This document shows, in pieces, positions 46,186 to 59,232 of a DNA stretch of 64,000 nt (position 1 is the stretch's first letter; every line of letters begins with the position of its first letter). The notes beneath the pieces are model-generated. The model made no database searches, was not told where the DNA came from, and saw nothing but the letters and a program-made list of their open reading frames with translations. The DNA lies in the NCBI RefSeq assembly GCF_900156065.1, contig NZ_FTNF01000005.1, positions 186,001 to 250,000 of the forward strand, in the 5' to 3' direction. This stretch comes from Micromonospora avicenniae. GTDB taxonomy: Bacteria; Actinomycetota; Actinomycetes; Mycobacteriales; Micromonosporaceae. Both the position numbers and the translations under genes were made by a program.

Positions 46186-48639
46186 TCAGGCGAGCCCGGC
46201 GCGGCGCAGCGCCTCCGCCATCTCGCTGTTGGCCGGCGCTGCGGCGCCGCGACCCTGCCGCGCGCCACCCCGGTCACCCTGGCCGCCGCGCGCCCCGCCC
46301 TGACCAGGCTGGCCACCCCGCACCCCGCCCTGGCCGCCGCGCGCGCCGCCCTGACCAGGCTGGCCACCGCGCGTCCCGCCCTGGCCGCCACCGCGAGGGG
46401 CGCCGCCCTGGCCGCCGCGACCGCCGCCGTCACCCCGGCCCGCACCGGCGCCGGGCTCGTCGTCGAGACGCAGGGTCAGCGAGATCCGCTTGCGCGGTAC
46501 GTCGACGTCGAGCACCTTCACCTTGACCACATCGCCTGACTTGACCACCTCGCGGGGGTCCTTCACGAAGGTGCGGGACATCGCCGACACGTGCACGAGA
46601 CCGTCCTGGTGCACGCCGACGTCGACGAACGCCCCGAAGGCGGCCACGTTGGTGACCACGCCTTCGAGGATCATGCCGGGCTGCAGGTCGCCGATCTTCT
46701 CCACGCCCTCGGCGAAAGCGGCCGTACGGAACTCGGGCCGCGGGTCCCGGCCCGGCTTCTCCAGCTCGGCGAGGATGTCGGTGACGGTCGGAAGACCGAA
46801 CTTGTCGTCGACGAAGTCGGTGGCCCTCAACCCGCGCAGGATCGTCGACTTGCCGATCAACGACCGGACGTCCGTCTCCGTCCGGGCCAGGATCCGGCGC
46901 ACCACCGGGTACGCCTCCGGGTGCACGCTGGAGGCGTCCAGCGGGTCGTCGCCGTCGGGGATACGCAGGAACCCCGCGCACTGTTCGAACGCCTTCGGGC
47001 CGAGCCGCGGCACCTTCTTCAGGTCGGCCCGGGTGCGGAACGGGCCGTTGGCGTCCCGGTGCAGCACGATGTTCTCGGCCAGCCCCGCGCCGATGCCCGA
47101 CACCCGGGTCAGCAGCGGCGCCGACGCCGTGTTGACGTCCACCCCGACCGCGTTCACGCAGTCCTCCACGACCGCGTCCAACGATCGGGAGAGCTTCACC
47201 TCGGAGAGGTCGTGCTGGTACTGGCCGACGCCGATCGAGCGTGGGTCGATCTTCACCAGTTCGGCGAGCGGGTCCTGGAGACGCCGGGCGATGGAGACCG
47301 CGCCGCGCAGCGAGACGTCCATTCCGGGCAACTCCTGGGCCGCGTACGCGGACGCGGAGTACACCGACGCGCCGGCCTCGGAGACCACCACCTTGGTGAG
47401 CTTGAGCTGCGGGTGCCGCTTGATGAGGTCGCCGGCCAGCTTGTCGGTCTCCCGCGAGGCGGTGCCGTTGCCGATCGCGATCAGCTCCACCCCGTGCGTG
47501 CCGGCGAGCCGGGCGAGGGTCTCGATCGAGGCGTCCCACTGCCGGCGCGGCTCGTGCGGGTAGATGGTGTCGGTGGCGACCACCTTGCCGGTGGCGTCCA
47601 GGACGGCGGCCTTCACACCCGTACGCAGACCGGGGTCGAGGCCCATGGTCGGGCGTGCCCCGGCGGGTGCGGCGAGCAGCAGGTCACGCAGGTTGGTGGC
47701 GAAGACGCGTACGGCCTCCTCCTCGGCGGCCTGCCACAGCCGCATCCGCAGATCCGCGCCGAGGTGGATGAGGATCCGGGTACGCCAGGCCCAGCGCACC
47801 GTGTCGGCGAGCCACTTGTCGCCCGCGCGGCCGGCGTCGCTGATGCCGAATCGGCCGGCGATCGCGGCCTCGTACCGGGTCGGGCCGCTGACCACGGTGT
47901 CGGAGTCGCCCTCCGGCTCCGGGTCCATGGTCAGGTCGAGCACGCCCTCCTTCTCGCCCCGGAACATCGCGAGGATCCGGTGCGAGGGCAACGTCGGGTA
48001 CCCCTCGGCGAAGTCGAAGTAGTCGGCGAACTTCGCCCCGGCCGACTCCTGCCCGTCGCGTACCCGGGACACCAGGCGACCCCGCGACCACATCTGCTCC
48101 CGCAGCGTGCCGATGAGGTCGGCGTCCTCGGCGAAACGCTCGATGAGGATGGCCCGGGCGCCGTCCAGCGCGGCGGCGGCGTCGGCGACCCCCCGGTCCG
48201 CGTCGACGAAGCCGGCCGCCGCATCCTTGGGGTCCTGCGTCGGGTCGGTCAGCAGCGCGTCGGCGAGCGGCTCCAGGCCGGCCTCGCGAGCGATCTGCGC
48301 CCGGGTGCGCCGCTTCGGCTTGTACGGCAGGTAGATGTCCTCCAGCCGGGACTTCGAATCCGCCGCCATGATCTGGGCTTCGAGGGCCTCGTCCAGCTTG
48401 CCCTGGCCGCGGATCGACTCCAGCACCGCCGCCCGCCGCTCGTCCAACTCGCGCAGGTAGCGCAGCCGCTCCTCGAGCGTGCGCAGCTGGGTGTCGTCGA
48501 GCAGGCCGGTGGCCTCCTTGCGGTAGCGGGCGATGAACGGCACGGTGGCGCCGCCGTCGAGCAGCTCCACGGCCGCCCGGACCTGGCGCTCGGCCACGCC
48601 GAGCTCCTCGGCGATCCGCTGATGAACAGAGAGGGTCAC
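46186..48639 (-). CDS. tex: Tex-family RNA-binding transcription accessory protein with RGG-rich tail
   Basis: A protein of about 817 residues. The Tex core starts [45 protein letters not shown], then the YqgF-like domain ([16 protein letters not shown]), the HhH domain ([29 protein letters not shown]) and an S1 domain ([31 protein letters not shown]). Tex binds nucleic acid and affects transcription and stress tolerance. Between S1 and the conserved end [14 protein letters not shown] lies a low-complexity tail of about 75 residues built of GGQGG and RGG units. GTG 48639 is preferred to the upstream ATG at 48678. It is divergent from the dGTPase gene. Confidence 0.95.
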   Translation of the reverse strand: MTLSVHQRIAEELGVAERQVRAAVELLDGGATVPFIARYRKEATGLLDDTQLRTLEERLRYLRELDERRAAVLESIRGQGKLDEALEAQIMAADSKSRLEDIYLPYKPKRRTRAQIAREAGLEPLADALLTDPTQDPKDAAAGFVDADRGVADAAAALDGARAILIERFAEDADLIGTLREQMWSRGRLVSRVRDGQESAGAKFADYFDFAEGYPTLPSHRILAMFRGEKEGVLDLTMDPEPEGDSDTVVSGPTRYEAAIAGRFGISDAGRAGDKWLADTVRWAWRTRILIHLGADLRMRLWQAAEEEAVRVFATNLRDLLLAAPAGARPTMGLDPGLRTGVKAAVLDATGKVVATDTIYPHEPRRQWDASIETLARLAGTHGVELIAIGNGTASRETDKLAGDLIKRHPQLKLTKVVVSEAGASVYSASAYAAQELPGMDVSLRGAVSIARRLQDPLAELVKIDPRSIGVGQYQHDLSEVKLSRSLDAVVEDCVNAVGVDVNTASAPLLTRVSGIGAGLAENIVLHRDANGPFRTRADLKKVPRLGPKAFEQCAGFLRIPDGDDPLDASSVHPEAYPVVRRILARTETDVRSLIGKSTILRGLRATDFVDDKFGLPTVTDILAELEKPGRDPRPEFRTAAFAEGVEKIGDLQPGMILEGVVTNVAAFGAFVDVGVHQDGLVHVSAMSRTFVKDPREVVKSGDVVKVKVLDVDVPRKRISLTLRLDDEPGAGAGRGDGGGRGGQGGAPRGGGQGGTRGGQPGQGGARGGQGGVRGGQPGQGGARGGQGDRGGARQGRGAAAPANSEMAEALRRAGLA
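46248..46440. repeat. Imperfect GC-rich tandem repeats encoding the Tex RGG tail
   Basis: Within the 3' end of tex, repeated CCGCCCTGGCCGCC and CCGCCCTGACCAGGCTGGCCACC units recur about every 24-48 bases, encoding (on the minus strand) [19 protein letters not shown] repeats. The unit is partly degenerate. Such tracts vary in length between strains by slippage. Confidence 0.75.
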
Positions 48640-48701
48640 GATCTCGATCCGCCTTCGGGAGTGGTTTCCGCCCAGCATTCTGCCGGGATAGCGTGGCGAT
48701 C

Positions 48702-50213
48702 ATGGAACCACCTGTGGAGCCGCGTGTCCGGCGGCTCTTCGGCGGCAGCGCCCGGGCCCTCGGCGACCTCGCCACCAGCCCGTACCGGGCCGACCGCGAC
48801 CGGATCGTGGGTTCGCCGTTCTTCGCCCGGCTCGGCGGGGTCACCCAGGTGATCAGCCCGGTCGGCTCCGGGCTGCTGGTGCACAACCGGCTCACCCACA
48901 GCCTCAAGGTCGCGCAGGTCGCCCGGGCGATCGCCGAGCGGCTCACCGCCGACGAGCACCGCCGGGACCTGCTCGACAAGCTCGGCGGCTGCGACCCGGA
49001 CGTGGTGGAGGCCGCCGCTCTCGCCCACGACCTCGGCCACCCGCCGTTCGGACACCTGGGGGAGCGGGTGCTGGACCGGCTGGCGCGGCACCGCCTCGGC
49101 CTGACCGACGGATTCGAGGGCAACGCCCAGTCGTACCGGATCGTCACCAGCACCGAGATCCGCGGCGCTGCCACCACCGGCCTCGACCTCACCGCCGCCG
49201 TGCGGGCCGCGATGCTGAAGTACCCGTGGACCCGGCTCGACCACCCCGACCCGCACCCGCGGCTGATGGACCCGCCGCCACGCGGGGCCACCCCGCCGCC
49301 GGACGATCCGGACAGCGGTTCGGCGAAGTTCGGCGCGTACCGGACCGAGATCGACGACCTGCGGCAGGCCCGGGAACCGTTCGTGGGCCGGATCCCGGAC
49401 TGGCAGCAGACCGTCGAGGCATCCGTGATGGACACCGCCGACGACATCGCGTACGCCATCCACGACGTCGAGGACTTCTACCGGGTCGGCGTGCTCCAGC
49501 AGGGCGCGGTCTCCGCCGAGCTGATGGCCTGGCAGCGGGAGGCCGGTCACCTCCGGGCGATCACCGACGCGGCGTTGGCCGCATCGGCCCGCCGACCCGG
49601 CGCGGCGATCGAGCGGCTCCGCCGGCAGTTGCACCGCAAGGACGCCTGGGTGACCGACGACGACGCCTTCGCCGCGGCGGTCGAGCACGTCCGGGAGGAG
49701 TTGGTGGACGGACTGCTGGCCATGCCGTTCGACGGCTCGATCGAGGCCGAGCAGTACGTGGCCCGCTTCTCCGCCCGCTGGTCCACCCGGTTCGTCGAGG
49801 CGGTCACCGTGACCGACCGGCCGTCGGTGCGCTCCGGGTACGTGCTGCTCGGCTGCGCGCAGTGGCACGAGGTGCAGGTGCTCAAGTTCGTGCACCACCG
49901 GTTCGTGCTGGCCCGCCCCGACCTGGCCCTGCACCAGCGTGGGCAGGCCCGGCTGCTGGGCACCCTCGTGGAGGCGCTGTGGGAGTGGCTGCTCGACCCG
50001 GAGGAGGAATCCCGTCTGCCGCGGCGCCTGCACGATCTCGTGGAGCTGGCCGAGGCGGAGCTGCACCCGCGGACCCACGACCGGATCGGCCGGGCCCGCG
50101 GCCGGGCGATCATCGACTTCGTCGCGCAACTCACCGACGGTCAGGCGGTGGCGATGCTGGACGCGCTCTCCGGCCGGTCCGGAGCGCTCTGGACCGACGC
50201 GTTCGTGCTCTGA
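48702..50213 (+). CDS. dgt: Deoxyguanosinetriphosphate triphosphohydrolase-like protein (HD domain)
   Basis: A 503-residue HD-domain phosphohydrolase that removes tripolyphosphate from dNTPs. RLFGGSARALGDLATSPYRADRDRIVGSPFFARLGGVTQV and NRLTHSLKVAQVARAIAERL contain the first metal-binding His; AALAHDLGHPPFGHLGERVL supplies the HD pair; EGNAQSYRIVT and MDTADDIAYAIHDVEDFYRVG complete the site. The 90-residue segment with PPPRGATPPPDDPDSG is a linker common in actinobacterial members. ATG 48702 chosen; an in-frame ATG lies nine bases upstream. Divergent from tex. Confidence 0.94.
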   Translation: MEPPVEPRVRRLFGGSARALGDLATSPYRADRDRIVGSPFFARLGGVTQVISPVGSGLLVHNRLTHSLKVAQVARAIAERLTADEHRRDLLDKLGGCDPDVVEAAALAHDLGHPPFGHLGERVLDRLARHRLGLTDGFEGNAQSYRIVTSTEIRGAATTGLDLTAAVRAAMLKYPWTRLDHPDPHPRLMDPPPRGATPPPDDPDSGSAKFGAYRTEIDDLRQAREPFVGRIPDWQQTVEASVMDTADDIAYAIHDVEDFYRVGVLQQGAVSAELMAWQREAGHLRAITDAALAASARRPGAAIERLRRQLHRKDAWVTDDDAFAAAVEHVREELVDGLLAMPFDGSIEAEQYVARFSARWSTRFVEAVTVTDRPSVRSGYVLLGCAQWHEVQVLKFVHHRFVLARPDLALHQRGQARLLGTLVEALWEWLLDPEEESRLPRRLHDLVELAEAELHPRTHDRIGRARGRAIIDFVAQLTDGQAVAMLDALSGRSGALWTDAFVL

Positions 50214-51359
50214 TCAGGCGACCGCCTGCCACCAGCCGTCGACCGGCGGCGGGTCGTCCACCACCACCCGCTCACCCGGCCGGGGCACCGCCAGCCGGAT
50301 GTCGCGGGCCTTCGCCTCCGCCCAGAGCCGGTCCACCGGCTCGGCCCAGTCGTGCAGGGCGAGGTTGAACGTCGCCCAGTGCACCGGGATGAACAGACCG
50401 CCGCGCAGGTCGAGGTGGGCCTCCACCGCCTCCTCCGGGTACATGTGGATGTTCGGCCAACCCTGGTCGTACGCGCCGATCTGCATCAGCGTGACGTCGA
50501 AGGGGCCGTGCTCGGCGCCGATGGCGGCGTAGCCGGCGAAGTAGCCGGAGTCGCCGGTGTAGAAGGCCCTGCGCTGCGCACCGGCGATCACCCACGAGCT
50601 CCAGAGCGTGCCGTCGCGGCGCAGCCCCCGCCCGGAGAAGTGTCGGGCGGCGGTGGCGGTGAGGGTCAGATCGCCCACCCGGTGGCTCTCCGACCAGTCC
50701 AGTTCGACGATCCGCTCCTCCGGCACCCCCCACCGGTCCAGGTGCGCGCCGACTCCGAGCGGCACCACGAACGGCGCGTTCTGGCCGGCCAGCAGCCCCC
50801 GTACGGTGGGCAGGTCGAGGTGGTCGTAGTGGTCGTGGGAGATCAGGATCGCGTCCAGCGCGGGAAGTTCGTCGAGACGTACCGGCGGCTCGTGCAGCCG
50901 GCGCGGGCCGATCACCGCCGACGGGGAGCAGCGCTCGCTCCAGACCGGATCGAGCAGCACCCGCCGGCCCTCGATCTCGATCAGTGCCGAGGCGTGGCCG
51001 TACCAGATCACGTTGAGTTCCCGGCCCGCCTGCGGGTCGGGCGGGGCGGCCGGTCGCAGCAGCGGCACGGCGGCGCTCGGCCGGCGCTTCTGCTTGCCGA
51101 AGAGAAGCTCCCAGACCAGGTTGCGCGCCGGCTCGGCGGCCGTCGAGCGGACGTCCGACGGGTTGCGGAAGGCGCCGTCGCGGAACTGCGGGGACCGTGC
51201 CGCCCGCTCGGCCCGCGCGCCGGTCAGCCGACCGCCGAGTGCCAGCGGCACGTCCCGGGCCGTCCAGGCGAGCCCGGCCAGCGCCGCCACGCCGGCCAGC
51301 CGGCCCAGCCGCCGGCCGAGGAAGCGATCGAGTTCCTTTCGTTGCGCTCCGTCGCGCAT
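50214..51359 (-). CDS. Metallo-beta-lactamase-fold hydrolase (NAPE-PLD/RomA-like)
   Basis: A 381-residue protein. The motif ISHDHYDHLDLPTVRGLL supplies the HxHxDH metal ligands, WYGHASALIEIEGRRVLLDPVW precedes it, and AARHFSGRG, FYTGDSGYF and IPVHWATFNLALHDWAEP supply the remaining His/Asp ligands. The set matches NAPE-phospholipase D and RomA-type proteins, which cleave phospholipids or similar esters. An N-terminal hydrophobic segment (LAGVAALAGLAWTARDVPLAL, about residues 20-40) suggests membrane attachment. The stop is adjacent to the convergent dgt stop (1-base gap), an unusually tight arrangement. Confidence 0.9.
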   Translation of the reverse strand: MRDGAQRKELDRFLGRRLGRLAGVAALAGLAWTARDVPLALGGRLTGARAERAARSPQFRDGAFRNPSDVRSTAAEPARNLVWELLFGKQKRRPSAAVPLLRPAAPPDPQAGRELNVIWYGHASALIEIEGRRVLLDPVWSERCSPSAVIGPRRLHEPPVRLDELPALDAILISHDHYDHLDLPTVRGLLAGQNAPFVVPLGVGAHLDRWGVPEERIVELDWSESHRVGDLTLTATAARHFSGRGLRRDGTLWSSWVIAGAQRRAFYTGDSGYFAGYAAIGAEHGPFDVTLMQIGAYDQGWPNIHMYPEEAVEAHLDLRGGLFIPVHWATFNLALHDWAEPVDRLWAEAKARDIRLAVPRPGERVVVDDPPPVDGWWQAVA

Positions 51360-51493
51360 GCTCGCTCCTTCCGGCGCTCCCGCCCTACACGGTAGTCATC
51401 GGGTGTGTCCCCGTTCACCTGAAACAGTCACCTGGCGTCGCCACGCCACCGGCACCGGGGAACGTCCGGTGGCGCGGCGCCGGCCGGCTGGGC

Positions 51494-52525
51494 TCAACCG
51501 CCGTTGCTTGGCCGCCGGGCGCTCGGGCTGTGTCGCCGGCCCGAGCCGCTGAGGTGAGCGGTGGCGTCAATCAGGATCCGGCCGAGCCGGGCGCGGGCCT
51601 GCACGGCGGGGTGCGTGGCGCCGAAGTCGTCGGCGTCGGCCTGACCGTCGGCGAACAGCGCGTACGTCAGCACCGCGGCGCCGGCCGGGTCGAAGATGAC
51701 ACCCGCCTCGTGCCGCGCCGTGCCGAACCAGCCCGCCTTGGTGGCGACGCGGGCCCGCTCCTGCGACGACATGACGCGCCGGATCCCATCGGTGAAGGCG
51801 ATGGGGGAGCGCAACACGTCGAGCAGGAATGCCGTGGACGACGGCGAGATGACGGTGCCGGCCACGTGCGCGCGCAGCAGGTCGTGGGTCTCCTGCGGGG
51901 TGCTGGTGCCGAGGAAGAAGCGGTTCGGGTTGGCCACCGGTTCGACCTGGGTGTTCGGGAAGCCCTTGGCGACCAGGATGCTGTTCAACTCGGCGGCGGG
52001 GCAGACCAGGCCGCAGAGCCGGACGGCGGTGTCGTCGGAGACCGTCAGCAGGGCCGTGAGGGCGTGCCCGAGGGTGACCGAGCTGGGGTAGGCGTTGTCG
52101 AGGCTGAAGATGCCGTCACCGCCCGGCACCACGATCTCGGCGGTCACCTCCAGCCGCTGGTCCAGTGCGAGCAGACCCCGGTCCACCTTGTCGAGCACCG
52201 CCGTGGCCACCGCGATCTTGTTGACGCTGTACGCCTCGAGCCGCTGATCGGGGGCGTCCGCCACGGCCACCACCGGAGCGCCGCCGGCGGCGCCGGCCAC
52301 GCTGATGTACGCCTGCCAGTTCCCGCCGGCCCGAGCCGTCTCCCGCTCGTACGCCTCCGCCACCCGGGCGGCCACCCGCTCCGGGGAGCCGGCGGCCTCG
52401 GTGGTGAGGCCCGGCTCCGGGTCGCCGCTCCTGGCGGACGCCGGCCCGGCCGTGCCCAGCACTGTGCCGGCGGTGGCCACCGTGCCGAGCCCGAGCGCGG
52501 TCCTGCGGTTAACCCTGATAGTCAA
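51494..52525 (-). CDS. Tat-exported serine hydrolase of the class A beta-lactamase family
   Basis: A 343-residue exported protein. After a twin-arginine signal (NRRTALGLGTVATAGTVLGTAGPASA), the beta-lactamase fold shows the nucleophile Ser in SVNKIAVATAVLDKV (SxxK), SDDTAVRL where SDN is usual and TKAGWFGTARHEAGVI where KTG is usual. With Asp for Asn and Ala for Thr it may be an esterase or a carboxypeptidase-like protein rather than a drug-hydrolysing enzyme. TTG 52525 is chosen for its GGGAGA 6 bases upstream; the frame is open to 52615 but lacks signals there. The C-terminal 15 residues are basic and Ser-rich. Confidence 0.85.
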   Translation of the reverse strand: MTIRVNRRTALGLGTVATAGTVLGTAGPASARSGDPEPGLTTEAAGSPERVAARVAEAYERETARAGGNWQAYISVAGAAGGAPVVAVADAPDQRLEAYSVNKIAVATAVLDKVDRGLLALDQRLEVTAEIVVPGGDGIFSLDNAYPSSVTLGHALTALLTVSDDTAVRLCGLVCPAAELNSILVAKGFPNTQVEPVANPNRFFLGTSTPQETHDLLRAHVAGTVISPSSTAFLLDVLRSPIAFTDGIRRVMSSQERARVATKAGWFGTARHEAGVIFDPAGAAVLTYALFADGQADADDFGATHPAVQARARLGRILIDATAHLSGSGRRHSPSARRPSNGG

Positions 52526-52611
52526 TCGTTTCTCCCGTCGTGGTGCACCGGAGTGGTTCCCGGCCCACCACACTAGGCGAATCGATCGACGAACGTGATA
52601 CCGGCTACTGC

Positions 52612-53552
52612 TCACCGCGCCCGTCGCAGCACGCGCGCGCCTATCGTTGCGGGCAGCGTGGCGGCGGTGTGCAGGACGTTACCGAGGTCGGGCAACCAGC
52701 CGCCGCGTACCGACTCGCTGCCCGGATCCGGGGTGAAGACCACCCCGTCGTGCGCGGCCACCGCTTCGTCGGCCAGGCCGAGCCGCCGCATCAGCGGCCC
52801 CACCAGTACGTCGTACAGGCCGGGCAGGCAGGTGAAGCCGAGCCGCATCAACGGGTTGAGCCGGCCGACCGACACCTCGCGGCGGGGCCGTTCGACGCAC
52901 CCGACGATGGCCCGGGCGGCTCTCTCCGGCGCGGCGATCGGTGGCGGTGGCCGGCCGACCAGGCCGAGGTGGTTCGCCGCCCGCTGGTAGATGGGGGTGT
53001 CGACACTGCCGGGGCTGACCAGGCAGACGTGGATGTCGGGGGCGTCGCGCACCTCCTGCTGGAGGGAGCGGACCAGGCCGGTCAGTCCCCACTTCGCGGC
53101 CACGTAGCAGCTCATGTAGGGCGCGGTGATGTGCCCCAGCACCGATCCGGTGAGGACGAGCGTGCCCGAACCGGTGGACCGGAAGTGCCGCAGCGCCACC
53201 CGGGCCGCCTCCGCGGCCGCCAGCAGGTCGGTCCGGACCACCTGGTCGAAGACCCGCCCCGGCAGCAGGTCGAAGCGGCCGTACGCGGTGACCGCCGCTG
53301 TGTGCGCCCAGACGTCGATGCGGCCGAACCGGTCGACGGCCGCGGCCGCGAGCGCCTCCAGCGCGCCGGGCGCGGTGATGTCGGTCGGCACCACGAGCGC
53401 CTCTGCGCCCTCGGCGGCGCACTCGGCGCGTACCTCTTCGAGGGCCTGCGGAGCGCGGGCGGCGAGCACCAGGCGGTCGCCGCGCCGGGCGAACTCCCGG
53501 GCGACCACCCGACCGATCCCGCTGCTGGCGCCGACGGCGACCACGACCCGGC

Positions 53553-53556
<4 letters not shown>
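52612..53556 (-). CDS. Short-chain dehydrogenase/reductase
   Basis: A 314-residue SDR. VVVAVGASSGIGRVVAREFARRG is the dinucleotide motif; NAG is replaced by AHTAAVTAYGRF; the Ser/Tyr/Lys active site appears as VLTGSVLGHITAPYMSCYVAAKWGLTGLVRSL. A C-terminal extension of about 70 residues follows, with hydrophobic MRLGFTCLPGLYDVLVGPLMRRLG. It overlaps the zinc dehydrogenase gene by four bases, so the two are co-translated, likely in the same oxidative pathway. Substrate unknown. Confidence 0.92.
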
Positions 53557-54737
<1,181 letters not shown>

Positions 54738-54881
54738 GTCCGGTTCCCTCCAGAACTCTCCCCGCACTGCTACCCGGGTGCGCGGAGTTGAACCGGAAGG
54801 ATTCCGACCAGGCCTGATCCGGTAACGGCCGTGCTCCGCCGGACGAAGAAGAGGAGTAACGGCTACCAGAGAGGACGGCCA

Positions 54882-55451
54882 GTGCATGACCCTGACCCAG
54901 CGGAGGGCGACGTCTCCCGCATCGGAGTCGATCCAGTGGCCTTCGAGGCCTTCTACCGCCGCCACGTGGCGGCGGTCGGCCGATTCGTGGCACGGCGGGT
55001 GGACGACCCGCACCTCGCCGCCGACCTGACCGCCGACGTGTTCCTCGCGGTGATCGAGTCGGCGGCCGGCTACCGGGCCGACCGGGGCAGCGAGATCGGC
55101 TGGCTGTTCGGGGTGGCCCGCAACGTGATCGCCGACGAGCGGCGGCGGGCGGCCCGACGGCTGCGGGTGACCGGGCGGATGGCCGGACGACGGGACCTGG
55201 ACGCCGACGACATCGCCCGCATCGAGGAGCGGATCGACGCCGAGTCGGCGGCCCGTCGTACCCATCGGGCGCTGAGCGAGCTGCCCGAGGAGACCCGCGC
55301 GCTCGTCGAACTCGTCGCCGTCGACGGCCTCACCGTCACGGAGGCGGCTGCCGCGCTCGGGTTGTCCCCGGTCGCCGCCCGGGTCCGCCTGCACCGTGCC
55401 CGTCGCAGCGTTCGCGCCGTGCTCGCCCGACCGGCCGCCACCCTCGCCTGA
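54882..55451 (+). CDS. ECF-like sigma-70 family factor
   Basis: A 189-residue sigma factor. Region 2 is FEAFYRRHVAAVGRFVARRVDDPHLAADLTADVFLAVIE and GWLFGVARNVIADERRR; region 4 is ALSELPEETRALVELVAVDGLTVTEAAAALGLSPVAARVRLHRARR. GTG 54882 is chosen with GAGGACGG upstream; a longer ATG frame begins at 54831. It is followed after 19 bases by a CU044_5270-type membrane protein, the usual actinobacterial partner, probably its regulator. It is divergent from the zinc dehydrogenase operon by 144 bases. Confidence 0.93.
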   Translation: MHDPDPAEGDVSRIGVDPVAFEAFYRRHVAAVGRFVARRVDDPHLAADLTADVFLAVIESAAGYRADRGSEIGWLFGVARNVIADERRRAARRLRVTGRMAGRRDLDADDIARIEERIDAESAARRTHRALSELPEETRALVELVAVDGLTVTEAAAALGLSPVAARVRLHRARRSVRAVLARPAATLA

Positions 55452-55470
55452 TGAGAACGGAGATGACGCC

Positions 55471-56436
55471 ATGACCAGGACAGAACAGTCGCCGCACGGT
55501 TTCGAGGAGCGGCTCCTCACGGATCTGAAGGCACATGTCGCCCAGCGGGCCGAGACGGTTCCGGTGGCCCGCCGGGCCGGCAGCCGCGTGCGGTTCCTGC
55601 GCGGCCGACGGCTCATCGGCGTGTTCGGGCTGGCGGTCGCGCTGACCGCCGGCGGTCTGGCGGTCCAGGCGATCGGGGTGGGCGACCGGCCGCCGCCCAC
55701 GGCCGACGCGGCGGAGATCTTCCGGCTCGCCGCCGACGCCGCCCGGCAACAGCCTGAGCTAACCGCCCGGCCCGACCAGTACGTCTTCACGGAGCTTCTG
55801 ACGACGACCCGGGAGCTGCCGGACAGCGGCCCGTACATCACCGCGCGTGCGCAGCTGTGGCAGTCAGCCGGGGGTATCGCGCACACGCAGGCCCGGTACC
55901 GCCCGGAGACCGGACCGGACGGGTGGAGCGAGCTGCGGGTGATCCGCCCGATCGATCCCGGGGATCCCCGCAGGGAGCTCGACGAACTCCCGTCGCCCGC
56001 GTACCACGGCGACCTGCCCACCGATCCGGCCGAGCTGCTCCGATACCTTCGGGAACACCCGGTCGACCTGCACCTGCCCGAGGGCGCCGACGAGCAGGCC
56101 GTGTACGGGGACGAGAGCATGGCGTACACCACGGCGCGGTCGATGCTCCGCGGCTACGTGCCGCCCCGAGCGCTGGCGGCGCTCTTCGAACTGCTGGCGC
56201 GGCAGCCGGGAGCGGTCGTCATGTCGGGGGACGTGGTGGACGCCGCGGGCCGGCACGGGGTGGCGATCCGGATGCCCGGGGTGATCGGTGGCAACGAGGA
56301 TTTGATCTTCGACCGGGACACCCACGTCTACCTCGGCAACCGGGGGTCTGTCATCCGCAACGGCAAGGAGTCGCTGCAGTCGGCGGACGCGCTGCTGCGC
56401 GTCGCGATCGTCGACCGGCCGGGCCAGCTGCCCTGA
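55471..56436 (+). CDS. CU044_5270 family single-pass membrane protein, likely sigma-factor partner
   Basis: A 321-residue protein. A cytoplasmic N-terminus of about 50 residues (EERLLTDLKAHVAQRAETV) leads to one membrane helix (RLIGVFGLAVALTAGGLAVQAI) and an extracytoplasmic domain with QYVFTELLTTTRELP and PVDLHLPEGADEQAVY. The family is encoded directly after ECF-like sigma factors in actinobacteria and is thought to hold or sense for them; direct anti-sigma activity is inferred. ATG 55471 has GGAG 8 bases upstream. A hairpin terminator follows. Confidence 0.87.
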   Translation: MTRTEQSPHGFEERLLTDLKAHVAQRAETVPVARRAGSRVRFLRGRRLIGVFGLAVALTAGGLAVQAIGVGDRPPPTADAAEIFRLAADAARQQPELTARPDQYVFTELLTTTRELPDSGPYITARAQLWQSAGGIAHTQARYRPETGPDGWSELRVIRPIDPGDPRRELDELPSPAYHGDLPTDPAELLRYLREHPVDLHLPEGADEQAVYGDESMAYTTARSMLRGYVPPRALAALFELLARQPGAVVMSGDVVDAAGRHGVAIRMPGVIGGNEDLIFDRDTHVYLGNRGSVIRNGKESLQSADALLRVAIVDRPGQLP

Positions 56437-56483
56437 CCGGTGGCGTCCGGCCGGCCGGGTCGAATCCGGGCGGGGAGACGGAT

Positions 56484-56517
56484 CGGGCCGCCGCACCCTC
56501 CAGGGTGCGGCGGCCCG
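56484..56517. terminator. Bidirectional hairpin terminator
   Basis: CGGGCCGCCGCACCCT at 56484-56499 and its exact complement at 56502-56517 form a 16-base-pair inverted repeat with a 2-base centre (14 pairs with a 4-base loop as RNA). It lies between the convergent CU044_5270 and sdhB genes and probably serves both. Confidence 0.85.
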
Positions 56518-56534
56518 TCGTACGTACCGTCCGG

Positions 56535-57292
56535 TCAGGAACCGGGCTTGCCGGCCGCCTTCTTGGTGGCCATGAGGAAGTCCCGGTTCAGCCGGCCGAT
56601 GGTGTTCAGCGGGATGCCCTTCGGGCAGGCCACGGTGCACTCACCGGTGTTGGTGCAGCCGCCGAAGCCGGCCTCGTCGTGCGCGTCGACCATGCCGATC
56701 ACCCGGGTGTACCGCTCCGGCTGGCCCTGCGGCATCAGCGAGAGCTGGGTGATCTTGGCGGCGGTGAAGAGCATGCCGGAGCCGTTCGGGCAGGCCGCCA
56801 CGCAGGCACCGCAACCGATGCAGGCCGCCGCCTCGAAGGCCGCGTCCGCGTCGGACTTGGGGACCGGCATCGAGTGCGCTTCGGGGGCGCTGCCGGTCGG
56901 CGCGGTGATGTAACCGCCGGCCGCGATGATCTTGTCGAACGCGCTGCGGTTGACCACCAGGTCCTTGACCACGGGGAAGGCCTGGGCCCGCCACGGCTCG
57001 ATGTCGATCGTGTCGCCGTCCTTGAACTGCCGCATGTGCAGCTGGCAGGCGGTGGTGCCGCGCTGCGGCCCGTGCGCCATGCCGTTGATCATCATGCCGC
57101 ACATGCCGCAGATGCCCTCGCGGCAGTCGTGGTCGAAGGCCACCGGGTCCTCGCCGGCGAGGATCAGGCGTTCGTTGAGCACGTCGAGCATCTCCAGGAA
57201 CGACATGTCCGGGGAGACGTCGTCGACCTGGTAGGTCACCATCCGACCCTTGTCCTCGGGGCCCGTCTGGCGCCAGATGCGCAGGGTCAGGT

Positions 57293-57296
<4 letters not shown>
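56535..57296 (-). CDS. sdhB: Succinate dehydrogenase iron-sulfur subunit
   Basis: A 253-residue subunit of complex II. The 2Fe-2S ligands are in [19 protein letters not shown] and [25 protein letters not shown] and [14 protein letters not shown] hold the 4Fe-4S and 3Fe-4S ligands. It passes electrons from the flavoprotein to the membrane anchor. The GTG at 57296 overlaps the sdhA stop (GTGA), which fixes the start although the frame is open for another 380 bases within sdhA. It is the last gene of sdhCAB, ending at a shared terminator. Confidence 0.97.
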
Positions 57297-59230
<1,934 letters not shown>

Positions 59231-59232
59231 GG

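Noticed and set aside
46591..48852. Long plus-strand frame antisense to tex
   Set aside because: Product is Val/Arg/Gly-rich shadow; the minus strand encodes a full Tex protein.
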